From Prostheceraeus crozeri (lineage: Eukaryota; Platyhelminthes; Polycladida; Euryleptidae): DNA of 64,000 nucleotides. The translations under genes were made by a program, and so were the position numbers. This document shows, piece by piece, positions 1 to 11,485 of this stretch. Within the stretch, counting starts at the first letter, position 1. Each line of letters begins with the position of its first letter. The stretch lies in contig CAJQUW010006319.1 in the NCBI GenBank assembly GCA_907163375.1, forward strand, positions 62,001 to 126,000. Reading direction: 5' to 3'. The notes beneath the pieces are model-generated. The model did no database searches, was not told where the DNA came from, and was given only the letters and a program-made list of their open reading frames with translations.

Positions 1-3000
1 ACCACAATAATTCTAACCCTAACCGTAGAGAGTTAACGGCGAATTTTGGATGTTTTGGGCTGTAGAGCGAAAACGAAGCATCCGATGGGAAAACGGAGGG
101 CAGATTCGGATTGAGAGTCAAATTCTATATCGGCATGGCAAATTTGAAAAGCATTGGAGAGGAAATTTTTTTCCTAAATTATCCCTAACCACAATGACCC
201 TAACCCTAGCCCTAACCCCAACCCTAACCCTAACCCTACCCACAATAACCCTAGCCCCAACCCTTACCCTACCCACAATAACCCTAGCCCGAACCCTAAC
301 CCTAACCACAATTACCCTAACCCTAGCCACAATAACCCTAACCCTAACCCTAGAAAGTTAATGGCAAACCTGGGATCTTTTGGGATGTAGAGCGAAAACG
401 AAGCATCCGATGGATCACGGAGGGCAGATTCTCATTCAGAGTGAAATTCTATGCCGGCATGGTAAATTTGAAAGCCGTGGGAGAGGAAATTTTTTTTCCT
501 AAAATAATCCCACCCTAACCCTAACCCTAGCCCTGACCCTAACCCTAACCCTAATTCTAGAAAGTTAACGGCGAACCTGGGATGTTTTGAGCTGTAGAGC
601 GAAAACGAAGCATCCGATGGGAAAACGGAGGGGAGATTCGGATTCGGAGTAAAATTCTATATCGGCATGGTAAATTTAAAAGCCATGAGAGAGGGAAATT
701 TTTTTCCTAAAATAACCCTAACCCTAACCACAATAACCCTAGCCACAACAACCTTAACCCTAACCCCAACCGTAACCCCAACCGTAACCCCAACCCTAAC
801 AAAAATAACCCTAACCCTAATTCTAGAGAGTTAACGGCGAATTTGGGATGTTTTGGGCTGTAGAGTGAAAACGAAGCATCCGATGGGAAAACGGAGGGCA
901 GATTCGGATTGAGAGTCAAATTCTATATCGGCATGGCAAATTTGAAAAGCATTGGAGAGGAAATTTTTTTTCCTAAATTAACCCTAACCACAATGACCCT
1001 AACCCTAGCCCTAACCCAAAACCTAACCCTAACCCTACCGACAATAACCCTAGCCTCAACCCTAACGCTACCCACAATAACCCTAGCCCGAACCCTAACC
1101 CTAACCACAATTACCCAAACCCTAGCCACAATAACCCTAACCCTAACCCTAGAAAGTGAATGGCAAACCTGGGATGTTTTGGGCTGTAGAGCGAAAACGA
1201 AGCATCCGATGGGAACACGGAGGGCAGATTCGGATTCAGAATGAAATTCTATATCGGCATGGTAAATTTGAAAGCCGTGGGAGAGGAAATTTTTTTTCCT
1301 AAAATAACCCCATCCTAACCCTAGCCCTGTCCCTAACCCTAGCCCTAGCCCCAACCCCAACCCCAACCTTAGCCACAATAACCCCAGCCCTAAAGAGTTA
1401 ACGGCGAACTTGGGATGTTTTGGGCTGTAGAGTGAAAACGAAGCATCCGATGGGAAAACGGAGGACATATTCGGATTGAGAGTCAAATTCTATATCGGCA
1501 TGGCAAATTTGAAAAGCATTGGAGAGGAAATTTTTTTTCCTAAATTAACCCTAACCACAATGACCCTAACCCTAGCCCTAACCCCAAACCTAACCCTAAC
1601 CCTACCGACAAAAACCCTAGCCCCAACCCTAACCCTACCCACAATAACCCTAGCCCGAACCCTAACCCTAACCACAATTACCCTAACCCTAGCCACAATA
1701 ACCCTAACCCTAACCCTAGAAAGTTAATGGCAAACCTGGATGTTTTGGGCTGTAGAGCGAAAACGAAGCATCTGATGGGAACACGGAGGGCAGATTCGGA
1801 TTCAGAGTGAAATTCTATATCGGCATGGTAAATTTGAAAGCCGTGGGAGAGGAAATTTTATTTCCTAAAATAACCCTAACCCTAACCACAATAACCCTAG
1901 TCACAACAACCTTAACCGTAACCCCAACTCTAACCAAAATAACCCTATCTCTAATTCTAGAAAGTTAACGGCGAACCTGGGATGTTTTGGGCTGTAGAGC
2001 GAAAACGAAGCATCCGATGGGAAAACGGAGGGAGGTTTCGGATTTTGAGTCCAACTCTATATCGGCATGGCAAATTTGAAAGCCATTGGAGAGAAAAAAA
2101 TTTTTTCTAAAATAACCCTAACCACAATAATCCTAACCCTAGACCTAACTCCAACCCTAACCCTAACCCTAGCCCCAAACCTAACCACAACAACCCTAGC
2201 CCTAGCCACAATAACCCTAACCCTAGCCCTAACCCCAACCCTAACCCTAACCCTACCCACAATAACCCTAGCCCCAACCCTAACCCTACCCACAATAACC
2301 CTAGCCCCAACCCTAACCCTAACCACAATTACCCTAATCCTAGCCACAATAACCCTAACCCTAACCTTAGAAAGTTAATGGCAAACCTGGGATGTTTTGG
2401 GCTGTAGAGTGAAAACGAAGCATCCGATGGGAAAACGGAGGGCAGATTCGGATTGAGAGTCAAATTCTATATCGGCATGGCAAATTTGAAAATCATTGGA
2501 GAGGAAATTTTTTTTCCTAAATTAACCCTAACCACAATGACCCTAACCCTAGCCCTAACCCCAAACCTAACCCTAACCCTACCGACAATAACCCTAGCCC
2601 CAACCCTAACCCTACCCACAATAACCCTAGCCCGAACCCTAACCCTAACCAAAACAACCTTAACCCTACCCAGAATAACCCCAACCCTAACCCTACAGAG
2701 TTAATGGCGAACCTGGGATGTTTTGGGCTGTAGAGCAAAAACGAGGCATCCGATGTGGAAATGGAGTGCAGATTCGGATTCAGAGTCAAATTCTACGTCG
2801 GGATGGCGAATTTGAAAGCCGTGGGAGAGGAATTTTTTTTTCCTAAAATAACCCCACCCTAACCCTAGCCCTGTCCCTAACCCTAGCCCTAGCCCCAACC
2901 CCAACCCCAACCTTAGCCACAATAACCCCAGCCCTAAAGAGTTAACGGCGAACTTGGGATGTTTTGGGCTGTAGAGCGAAAACGAAGCATCCGATGGGAA

Positions 3001-3674
3001 AACGGAGGCAGATTCGGATTGAGAGTGAAATTCTATATCGGCATGGTAAATTCGAAAGCCATGGAGAGGAAATTTTTTTCCTAAAATAACCCTAACCCCA
3101 ACCACAATAACCCTAGTCACAACAACCTTAACCCTAACCCCAACCCTAACCCAAATAACCCTATCCCTAATTCTAGAAAGTTAACGGCGAATTTGGGATG
3201 TTTTGGGCTGTTGAGCAAAAACGAAGCATCCGATGGAAAAACGGAGGGCAGATTCGGATTGAGAGTCAAATTCTATATCGGCATGGTAAATATGATAGCC
3301 ATGGGAGAGGAAAAATTTTCTCGCAAAATAACCTCAACCCTAACCTTAACCGTAGCCCTAACCACAATCACCCTAACCGCAACCGCAATAACCCTAGCCC
3401 TAACCGCAACAACCTTAACCCTAACCCAAACACTAACCACAATAACCCTAACCCTAACCCTAATTCTAGAAAGTTAACGGCGAACCTGGGATGTTTTGGG
3501 CTGTAGAGCGAAAACGAAGCATCCGATGGGAAAACGCAGTGCAGATTCGGATTCGGAATCAAAATCTATGTCGGCATGGCAAATTTGAAAGCCATGGGAG
3601 AGGAAAATTTTTTTCCTAAAATAACCCCACCCTAACCCTAGCCCTGACCCTAACCCTATCCCTAATTCTAGAAA

Positions 3675-3826
3675 GTTAACGGCGAACCTGGGATGTTTTG
3701 GGCTGTAGAGCGAAAACGAAGCATCCGATGGGAAAACGGAGGGCAGATTCGGATTTAGAGTCAAATTCTATATCGGCATGGCAAATTTGAAAGCCATGGG
3801 AGAGGAAAAATTTTTTCCTAAAATAA
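3675..3826 (+). repeat. Exemplar of the conserved ~152 bp block
   Basis: This is a typical copy of the non-telomeric half of the unit. In order it contains the boundary gttaacggcg, then gatgttttgggctgtagagc, gaagcatccgatggg, acggagggcagattcgg, attctatatcggcatgg, aaatttgaaagcc, and an A/T run ending in cctaaaataa. Its top strand is purine-rich, in contrast to the pyrimidine-rich tail. The block recurs in every unit with small subtype differences, such as gttaatggca with gggaacacgg, or gaaaatgaagcatcgg. Its length is close to nucleosome-core DNA, but that is only a coincidence of size unless mapped. I recognise no known satellite family or protein-binding box in it. Confidence 0.93.
3804..3818. 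other. Near-palindromic A/T run at block-tail junction (exemplar)
   Basis: The sequence ggaaaaattttttcc is palindromic apart from one extra T. It sits at the 3' edge of the conserved block, just before cctaaaataa. Variants in other units include ggaaattttttttcc and ggaaaaattttctccc. The run differs in length between otherwise near-identical HOR copies, as expected of homopolymer slippage or sequencing error. Confidence 0.7.
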
Positions 3827-3969
3827 CCCTAACCACAATAACCCTAACCCTAGACCTAACTCCAACCCTAACCCTAACCCTAGCCCCAACCCTAACCACA
3901 ACAACCCTAGCCCTAGCCACAATAACCCTAAACCTAACCCTAACCACAATAATTCTAACCCTAACCGTA
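3827..3969 (+). repeat. Exemplar of the degenerate telomere-like tail
   Basis: The tail is built from CCCTAA hexamers with variant hexamers CCCTAG and CCCCAA and the 9-mer CCACAATAA. The variants are not random: the same order of variants recurs in the homologous units of other HOR copies (for example 7775-7917), so each tail type can be recognised like a barcode. The minus strand reads as TTAGGG-like and has the G-tract spacing expected of potential G-quadruplexes. Most modules are 6 or 9 nt, so a 3-nt register is largely kept, which explains the long meaningless open frames with TL, NP, LG or RV dipeptides. Confidence 0.93.
3833..3841 (+). repeat. Nine-base telomere variant CCACAATAA (exemplar)
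   Basis: This 9-mer sits between CCCTAA hexamers. It recurs in nearly all tails, often more than once, with the relative CCACAACAA. On the G-rich strand it reads TTATTGTGG. It is the commonest non-hexameric module in the array and shifts the hexamer phase by 3 nt each time. Confidence 0.85.
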
Positions 3970-3973
3970 GAGA

Positions 3974-6900
3974 GTTAACGGCGAATTTTGGATGTTTTGG
4001 GCTGTAGAGCGAAAACGAAGCATCCGATGGGAAAACGGAGGGCAGATTCGGATTGAGAGTCAAATTCTATATCGGCATGGCAAATTTGAAAAGCATTGGA
4101 GAGGAAATTTTTTTTCCTAAATTATCCCTAACCACAATGACCCTAACCCTAGCCCTAACCCCAACCCTAACCCTAACCCTACCCACAATAACCCTAGCCC
4201 CAACCCTTACCCTACCCACAATAACCCTAGCCCGAACCCTAACCCTAACCACAATTACCCTAACCCTAGCCACAATAACCCTAACCCTAACCCTAGAAAG
4301 TTAATGGCAAACCTGGGATCTTTTGGGATGTAGAGCGAAAACGAAGCATCCGATGGGATCACGGAGGGCAGATTCGCATTCAGAGTGAAATTCTATATCG
4401 GCATGGTAAATTTGAAAGCCGTGGGAGAGGAAATTTTTTTTCCTAAAATAATCCCACCCTAACCCTAACCCTAGCCCTGACCCTAACCCTAACCCTAATT
4501 CTAGAAAGTTAACGGCGAACCTGGGATGTTTTGGGCTGTAGAGCGAAAACGAAGCATCCGATGGGAAAACGGAGGGGAGATTCGGATTCGGAGTAAAATT
4601 CTATATCGGCATGGTAAATTTAAAAGCCATGGGAGAGGGAAATTTTTTTCCTAAAATAACCCTAACCCTAACCACAATAACCCTAGCCACAACAACCTTA
4701 ACCCTAACCCCAACCGTAACCCCAACCGTAACCCCAACCCTAACAAAAATAACCCTAACCCTAATTCTAGAGAGTTAACGGCGAATTTGGGATGTTTTGG
4801 GCTGTAGAGTGAAAACGAAGCATCCGATGGGAAAACGGAGGGCAGATTCGGATTGAGAGTCAAATTCTATATCGGCATGGCAAATTTGAAAAGCATTGGA
4901 GAGGAAAATTTTTTTCCTAAATTAACCCTAACCACAATGACCCTAACCCTAGCCCTAACCCAAAACCTAACCCTAACCCTACCGACAATAACCCTAGCCT
5001 CAACCCTAACGCTACCCACAATAACCCTAGCCCGAACCCTAACCCTAACCACAATTACCCAAACCCTAGCCACAATAACCCTAACCCTAACCCTAGAAAG
5101 GGAATGGCAAACCTTGGATGTTTTGGGCTGTAGAGCGAAAACGAAGCATCCGATGGGAACACGGAGGGCAGATTCGGATTCAGAGTGAAATTCTATATCG
5201 GCATGGTAAATTTGAAAGCCGTGGGAGAGGAAATTTTTTTTCCTAAAATAACCCCACCCTAACCCTAGCCCTGTCCCTAACCCTAGCCCTAGCCCCAACC
5301 CCAACCCCAACCTTAGCCACAATAACCCCAGCCCTAAAGAGTTAACGGCGAACTTGGGATGTTTTGGGCTGTAGAGTGAAAACGAAGCATCCGATGGGAA
5401 AACGGAGGACATATTCGGATTGAGAGTCAAATTCTATATCGGCGTGGTAAATTTGAAAAGCATTGGAGAGGAAATTTTTTTTCCTAAATTAACCCTAACC
5501 ACAATGACCCTAACCCTAGCCCTAACCCCAAACCTAACCCTAACCCTACCGACAAAAACCCTAGCCCCAACCCTAACCCTACCCACAATAACCCTAGCCC
5601 GAACCCTAACCCTAACCACAATTACCCTAACCCTAGCCACAATATCCCTAACCCTAACCCTAGAAAGTTAATGGCAAACCTGGGATGTTTTGGGCTGTAG
5701 AGCGAAAACGAAGCATCTGATGGGAACACGGAGGGCAGATTCGGATTCAGAGTGAAATTCTATATCGGCATGGTAAATTTGAAAGCCGTGGGAGAGGAAA
5801 TTTTATTTCCTAAAATAACCCTAACCCTAACCACAATAACCCTAGTCACAACAACCTTAACCGTAACCCCAACCCTAACCAAAATAACCCTATCCCTAAT
5901 TCTAGAAAGTTAACGGCGAACCTGGATGTTTTGGGCTGTAGAGCGAAAACGAAGCATCCGATGGGAAAACGGAGGGAGGTTTCGGATTTAGAGTCCAACT
6001 CTATATCGGCATGGCAAATTTGAAAGCCATTGGAGAGAAAAAAATTTTTTCTAAAATAACCCTAACCACAATAATCCTAACCCTAGACCTAACTCCAACC
6101 CTAACCCTAACCCTAGCCCCAAACCTAACCACAACAACCCTAGCCCTAGCCACAATAACCCTAACCCTAGCCCTAACCCCAACCCTAACCCTAACCCTAC
6201 CCACAATAACCCTAGCCCCAACCCTAACCCTACCCACAATAACCCTAGCCCCAACCCTAACCCTAACCACAATTACCCTAATCCTAGCCACAATAACCCT
6301 AACCCTAACCTTAGAAAGTTAATGGCAAACCTGGGATGTTTTGGGCTGTAGAGTGAAAACGAAGCATCCGATGGGAAAACGGAGGGCAGATTCGGATTGA
6401 GAGTCAAATTCTATATCGGCATGGCAAATTTGAAAATCATTGGAGAGGAAATTTTTTTTCCTAAATTAACCCTAACCACAATGACCCTAACCCTAGCCCT
6501 AACCCCAAACCTAACCCTAACCCTACCGACAATAACCCTAGCCCCAACCCTAACCCTACCCACAATAACCCTAGCCCGAACCCTAACCCTAACCACAATT
6601 ACCCAAACCCTAGCCACAATAACCCTAACCCTAACCCTAGAAAGTTAATGGCAAACCTGGGATGTTTTGGGCTGTAGAGCGAAAACGAAGCATCCGATGG
6701 GAACACGGAGGGCAGATTCGGATTCAGAGTGAAATTCTATATCGGCATGGTAAATTTGAAAGCCGTGGGAGAGGAAATTTTTTTTCCTAAAATAACCCCA
6801 CCCTAACCCTAGCCCTGTCCCTAACCCTAGCCCTAGCCCCAACCCCAACCCCAACCTTAGCCACAATAACCCCAGCCCTAAAGAGTTAACGGCGAACTTG

Positions 6901-7921
6901 GGATGTTTTGGGCTGTAGAGCGAAAATTAAGCATTGGATGGGAAAACGGAGGGCAGATTCGGATTCAGAGTCAAGGTCTATATCGGCATGGTAAATTCGA
7001 AAGCCATGGGAGAGGGAAATTTTTTTCCTAAAATAACCCTAACCCCAACCACAATAACCCTAGTCACAACAACCTTAACCCTAACCCCAACCCTAACCCA
7101 AATAACCCTATCCCTAATTCTAGAAAGTTAACGGCGAATTTGGGATGTTTTGGGCTGTTGAGCAAAAACGAAGCATCCGATGGAAAAACGGAGGGCAGAT
7201 TCGGATTGAGAGTCAAATTCTATATCGGCATGGTAAATATGATAGCCATGGGAGAGGAAAAATTTTCTCGCAAAATAACCTCAACCCTAACCTTAACCGT
7301 AGCCCTAACCACAATCACCCTAACCGCAACCGCAATAACCCTAGCCCTAACCGCAACAACCTTAACCCTAACCCAAACACTAACCCTAGCCCTGACCCTA
7401 ACCCTAACCCTAATTCTAGAAAGTTAACGGCGAACCTGGGATGTTTTGGGCTGTAGAGCGAAAACGAAGCATCCGATGGGAAAACGCAGTGCAGATTCGG
7501 ATTCGGAATCAAAATCTATGTCGGCATGGCAAATTTGAAAGCCATGGGAGAGGAAAATTTTTTTCCTAAAATAACCACAATAACCCTAGCCCTGACCCTA
7601 ACCCTATCCCTAATTCTAGAAAGTTAACGGCGAACCTGGGATGTTTTGGGCTGTAGAGCGAAAACGAAGCATCCGATGGGAAAACGGAGGGCAGATTCGG
7701 ATTCAGAGTCAAATTCTATATCGGCATGGCAAATTTGAAAGCCATGGGAGAGGAAAAATTTTTTCCTAAAATAACCCTAACCACAATAACCCTAACCCTA
7801 GACCTAACTCCAACCCTAACCCTAACCCTAGCCCCAACCCTAACCACAACAACCCTAGCCCTAGCCACAATAACCCTAAACCTAACCCTAACCACAATAA
7901 TTCTAACCCTAACCGTAGAGA
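3974..7921 (+). repeat. HOR A, copy 2 (14 units, ~3.95 kb)
   Basis: This is the second complete copy of the 14-unit repeat, with unit lengths about 326, 208, 266, 326, 241, 326, 242, 409, 326, 241, 242, 296, 200 and 299 bp. It contains the shortest unit seen (7423-7622, 200 bp), whose tail is only about 50 bp. Relative to copy 1 the tails at 7381-7420 and 7575-7590 exchange CACAATAA modules for CCCTAGCCCTGA modules, which looks like local tail rearrangement. Otherwise the match is nearly base for base. Confidence 0.93.
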
Positions 7922-10900
7922 GTTAACGGCGAATTTTGGATGTTTTGGGCTGTAGAGCGAAAACGAAGCATCCGATGGGAAAACGGAGGGCAGATTCGGA
8001 TTGAGAGTCAAATTCTATATCGGCATGGCAAATTTGAAAAGCATTGGAGAGGAAATTTTTTTTCCTAAATTATCCCTAACCACAATGACCCTAACCCTAG
8101 CCCTAACCCCAACCCTAACCCTAACCCTACCCACAATAACCCTAGCCCCAACCCTTACCCTACCCACAATAACCCTAGCCCGAACCCTAACCCTAACCAC
8201 AATTACCCTAACCCTAGCCACAATAACCCTAACCCTAACCCTAGAAAGTTAATGGCAAACCTGGGATCTTTTGGGATGTAGAGCGAAAACGAAGCATCCG
8301 ATGGGAACACGGAGGGCAGATTCGCATCCAGAGTGAAATTCTATATCGGCATGGTAAATTTGAAAGCCGTGGGAGAGGAAATTTTTTTTCCTAAAATAAT
8401 CCCACCCTAACCCTAACCCTAGCCCTGACCCTAACCCTAACCCTAATTCTAGAAAGTTAACGGCGAACCTGGGATGTTTTGGGCTGTAGAGCGAAAACGA
8501 AGCATCCGATGGGAAAACGGAGGGGAGATTCGGATTCGGAGTAAAATTCTATATCGGCATGGTAAATTTAAAAGCCATGGGAGAGGGAAATTTTTTTCCT
8601 AAAATAACCCTAACCCTAACCACAATAACCCTAGCCACAACAACCTTAACCCTAACCCCAACCGTAACCCCAACCGTAACCCCAACCCTAACAAAAATAA
8701 CCCTAACCCTAATTCTAGAGAGTTAACGGCGAATTTGGGATGTTTTGGGCTGTAGAGTGAAAACGAAGCATCCGATGGGAAAACGGAGGGCAGATTCGGA
8801 TTGAGAGTCAAATTCTATATCGGCATGGCAAATTTGAAAAGCATTGGAGAGGAAATTTTTTTTCCTAAATTAACCCTAACCACAATGACCCTAACCCTAG
8901 CCCTAACCCAAAACCTAACCCTAACCCTACCCACAATAACCCTAGCCTCAACCCTAACGCTACCCACAATAACCCTAGCCCGAACCCTAACCCTAACCAC
9001 AATTACCCAAACCCTAGCCACAATAACCCTAACCCTAACCCTAGAAAGGGAATGGCAAACCTGGGATGTTTTGGGCTGTAGAGCGAAAACGAAGCATCCG
9101 ATGGGAACACGGAGGGCAGATTCGGATTCAGAGTGAAATTCTATATCGGCATGGTAAATTTGAAAGCCGTGGGAGAGGAAATTTTTTTTCCTAAAATAAC
9201 CCCACCCTAACCCTAGCCCTGTCCCTAACCCTAGCCCTAGCCCCAACCCCAACCCCAACCTTAGCCACAATAACCCCAGCCCTAAAGAGTTAACGGCGAA
9301 CTTGGGATGTTTTGGGCTGTAGAGTGAAAACGAAGCATCCGATGGGAAAACGGAGGACATATTCGGATTGAGAGTCAAATTCTATATCGGCATGCCAAAT
9401 TTGAAAAGCATTGGAGAGGAAATTTTTTTTCCTAAATTAACCCTAACCACAATGACCCTAACCCTAGCCCTAACCCCAAACCTAACCCTAACCCTACCGA
9501 CAAAAACCCTAGCCCCAACCCTAACCCTACCCACAATAACCCTAGCCCGAACCCTAACCCTAACCACAATTACCCTAACCCTAGCCACAATAACCCTAAC
9601 CCTAACCCTAGAAAGTTAATGGCAAACCTGGGATGTTTTGGGCTGTAGAGCGAAAACGAAGCATCTGATGGGAACACGGAGGGCAGATTCGGATTCAGAG
9701 TGAAATTCTATATCGGCATGGTAAATTTGAAAGCCGTGGGAGAGGAAATTTTATTTCCTAAAATAACCCTAACCCTAACCACAATAACCCTAGTCACAAC
9801 AACCTTAACCGTAACCCCAACCCTAACCAAAATAACCCTATCCCTAATTCTAGAAAGTTAACGGCGAACCTGGGATGTTTTGGGCTGTAGAGCGAAAACG
9901 AAGCATCCGATGGGAAAACGGAGGGAGGTTTCGGATTTAGAGTCCAACTCTATATCGGCATGGCAAATTTGAAAGCCATTGGAGAGAAAAAAATTTTTTC
10001 TAAAATAACCCTAACCACAATAATCCTAACCCTAGACCTAACTCCAACCCTAACCCTAACCCTAGCCCCAAACCTAACCACAACAACCCTAGCCCTAGCC
10101 ACAATAACCCTAACCCTAGCCCTAACCCCAACCCTAACCCTAACCCTACCCACAATAACCCTAGCCCCAACCCTAACCCTACCCACAATAACCCTAGCCC
10201 CAACCCTAACCCTAACCACAATTACCCTAATCCTAGCCACAATAACCCTAACCCTAACCTTAGAAAGTTAATGGCAAACCTGGGATGTTTTGGGCTGTAG
10301 AGTGAAAACGAAGCATCCGATGGGAAAACGGAGGGCAGATTCGGATTGAGAGTCAAATTCTATATCGGCATGGCAAATTTGAAAATCATTGGAGAGGAAA
10401 TTTTTTTTCCTAAATTAACCCTAACCACAATGACCCTAACCCTAGCCCTAACCCCAAACCTAACCCTAACCCTACCGACAATAACCCTAGCCCCAACCCT
10501 AACCCTACCCACAATAACCCTAGCCCGAACCCTAACCCTAACCACAATTACCCTAACCCTAGCCACAATAACCCTAACCCTAACCCTAGAAAGTTAATGG
10601 CAAACCTGGATGTTTTGGGCTGTAGAGCGAAAACGAAGCATCCGATGGGAACACGGAGGGCAGATTCGGATTCAGAGTGAAATTCTATATCGGCATGGTA
10701 AATTTGAAAGCCGTGGGAGAGGAAATTTTTTTTCCTAAAATAACCCCACCCTAACCCTAGCCCTGTCCCTAACCCTAGCCCTAGCCCCAACCCCAACCCC
10801 AACCTTAGCCACAATAACCCCAGCCCTAAAGAGTTAACGGCGAACTTGGGATGTTTTGGGCTGTAGAGCGAAAATTAAGCATTGGATGGGAAAACGGAGG

Positions 10901-11074
10901 GCAGATTCGGATTCAGAGTCAAGGTCTATATCGGCATGGTAAATTCGAAAGCCATGGGAGAGGGAAATTTTTTTCCTAAAATAACCCTAACCCCAACCAC
11001 AATAACCCTAGTCACAACAACCTTAACCCTAACCCCAACCCTAACCAAAATAACCCTATCCCTAATTCTAGAAA
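7922..11074 (+). repeat. HOR A, copy 3 (partial, first 11 units)
   Basis: The third copy follows copy 2 without a gap and reproduces its first 11 units with matching lengths (326, 208, 266, 326, 241, 326, 242, 410, 326, 240, 242). Units 12 to 14 are missing. Instead the array continues at 11075 with a unit whose tail resembles A unit 8 and then enters HOR B. This endpoint marks the A/B domain junction. Confidence 0.92.
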
Positions 11075-11485
11075 GTTAACGGCGAACCTGGGATGTTTTG
11101 GGCTGTAGAGCGAAAACGAAGCATCCGATGGGAAAACGGAGGGCAGATTCGGATTCGGAGTCAAATTCTATATCGGCATGGCAAATTTGAAAGCCATTGG
11201 AGAGAAAAAAATTTTTTCCTAAAATAACCCTAACCACAATAATCCTAACCCTAGACCTAACTCCAACCCTAACCCTAACCCTAGCCCCAAATTTAACCAC
11301 AACAACCCTAGCCCTAGCCACAATAACCCTAACCCTAGCCCTAACTCCAACCCTAACCCTAACCCTACCGACAATAACCCTAGCCCCAACCCTAACCCTA
11401 CCCACAATAACCCTAGCCCCAACCCTAACCCTAACCACAATTACCCTAATCCTAGCCACAATAACCCTAACCCTAACCTTAGAAA
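11075..11485 (+). repeat. Junction unit X (A unit 8-like tail, ordinary block)
   Basis: This is a single 411 bp unit whose long tail matches the 410 bp A unit at 1964-2373. Its block has the common gggcagattcggattcggag form instead of the unusual A8 block. It separates HOR A from HOR B. A shorter relative (356 bp, with about 55 bp missing from the tail) recurs at 13371-13726. Confidence 0.85.

Larger units (their letters stand above)
32..3973 (+). repeat. HOR A, copy 1 (14 units, ~3.94 kb)
   Basis: This is a complete 14-unit higher-order repeat. Unit lengths are about 325, 207, 266, 326, 241, 326, 241, 410, 326, 241, 239, 293, 202 and 299 bp. The same order of lengths and tail types is found in copies 2 and 3, displaced by about 3942 to 3949 bp. 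By eye it is nearly identical to copy 2, except for a cluster of substitutions around 2650-2835 covering the end of unit 9 and the block of unit 10. The unit starting at 1964 (410 bp) carries an unusual block with gagggaggtttcgg. Confidence 0.93.

Noticed and set aside
50-361. Recurrent plus-strand frames starting in the block and ending at the LES-stop at the unit boundary, suggesting a multicopy small-protein family
   Set aside because: The shared start and stop come from the repeat unit itself. The A/T run varies in length between units and shifts the frame, and the tail has no non-repetitive coding content. RNA or proteomic evidence would be needed to reconsider.
3804-3818. Hairpin or terminator-like element at the A/T near-palindrome
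   Set aside because: It is an A-run followed by a T-run with only two G:C closing pairs per side and no loop. It is better explained as a low-complexity junction; no RNA gene context exists.
3675-3826. Possible CENP-B box in the conserved block
   Set aside because: The block contains TTCGG and several CGs, but no match to the TTCG-N4-A-N2-CGGG spacing on either strand by eye.
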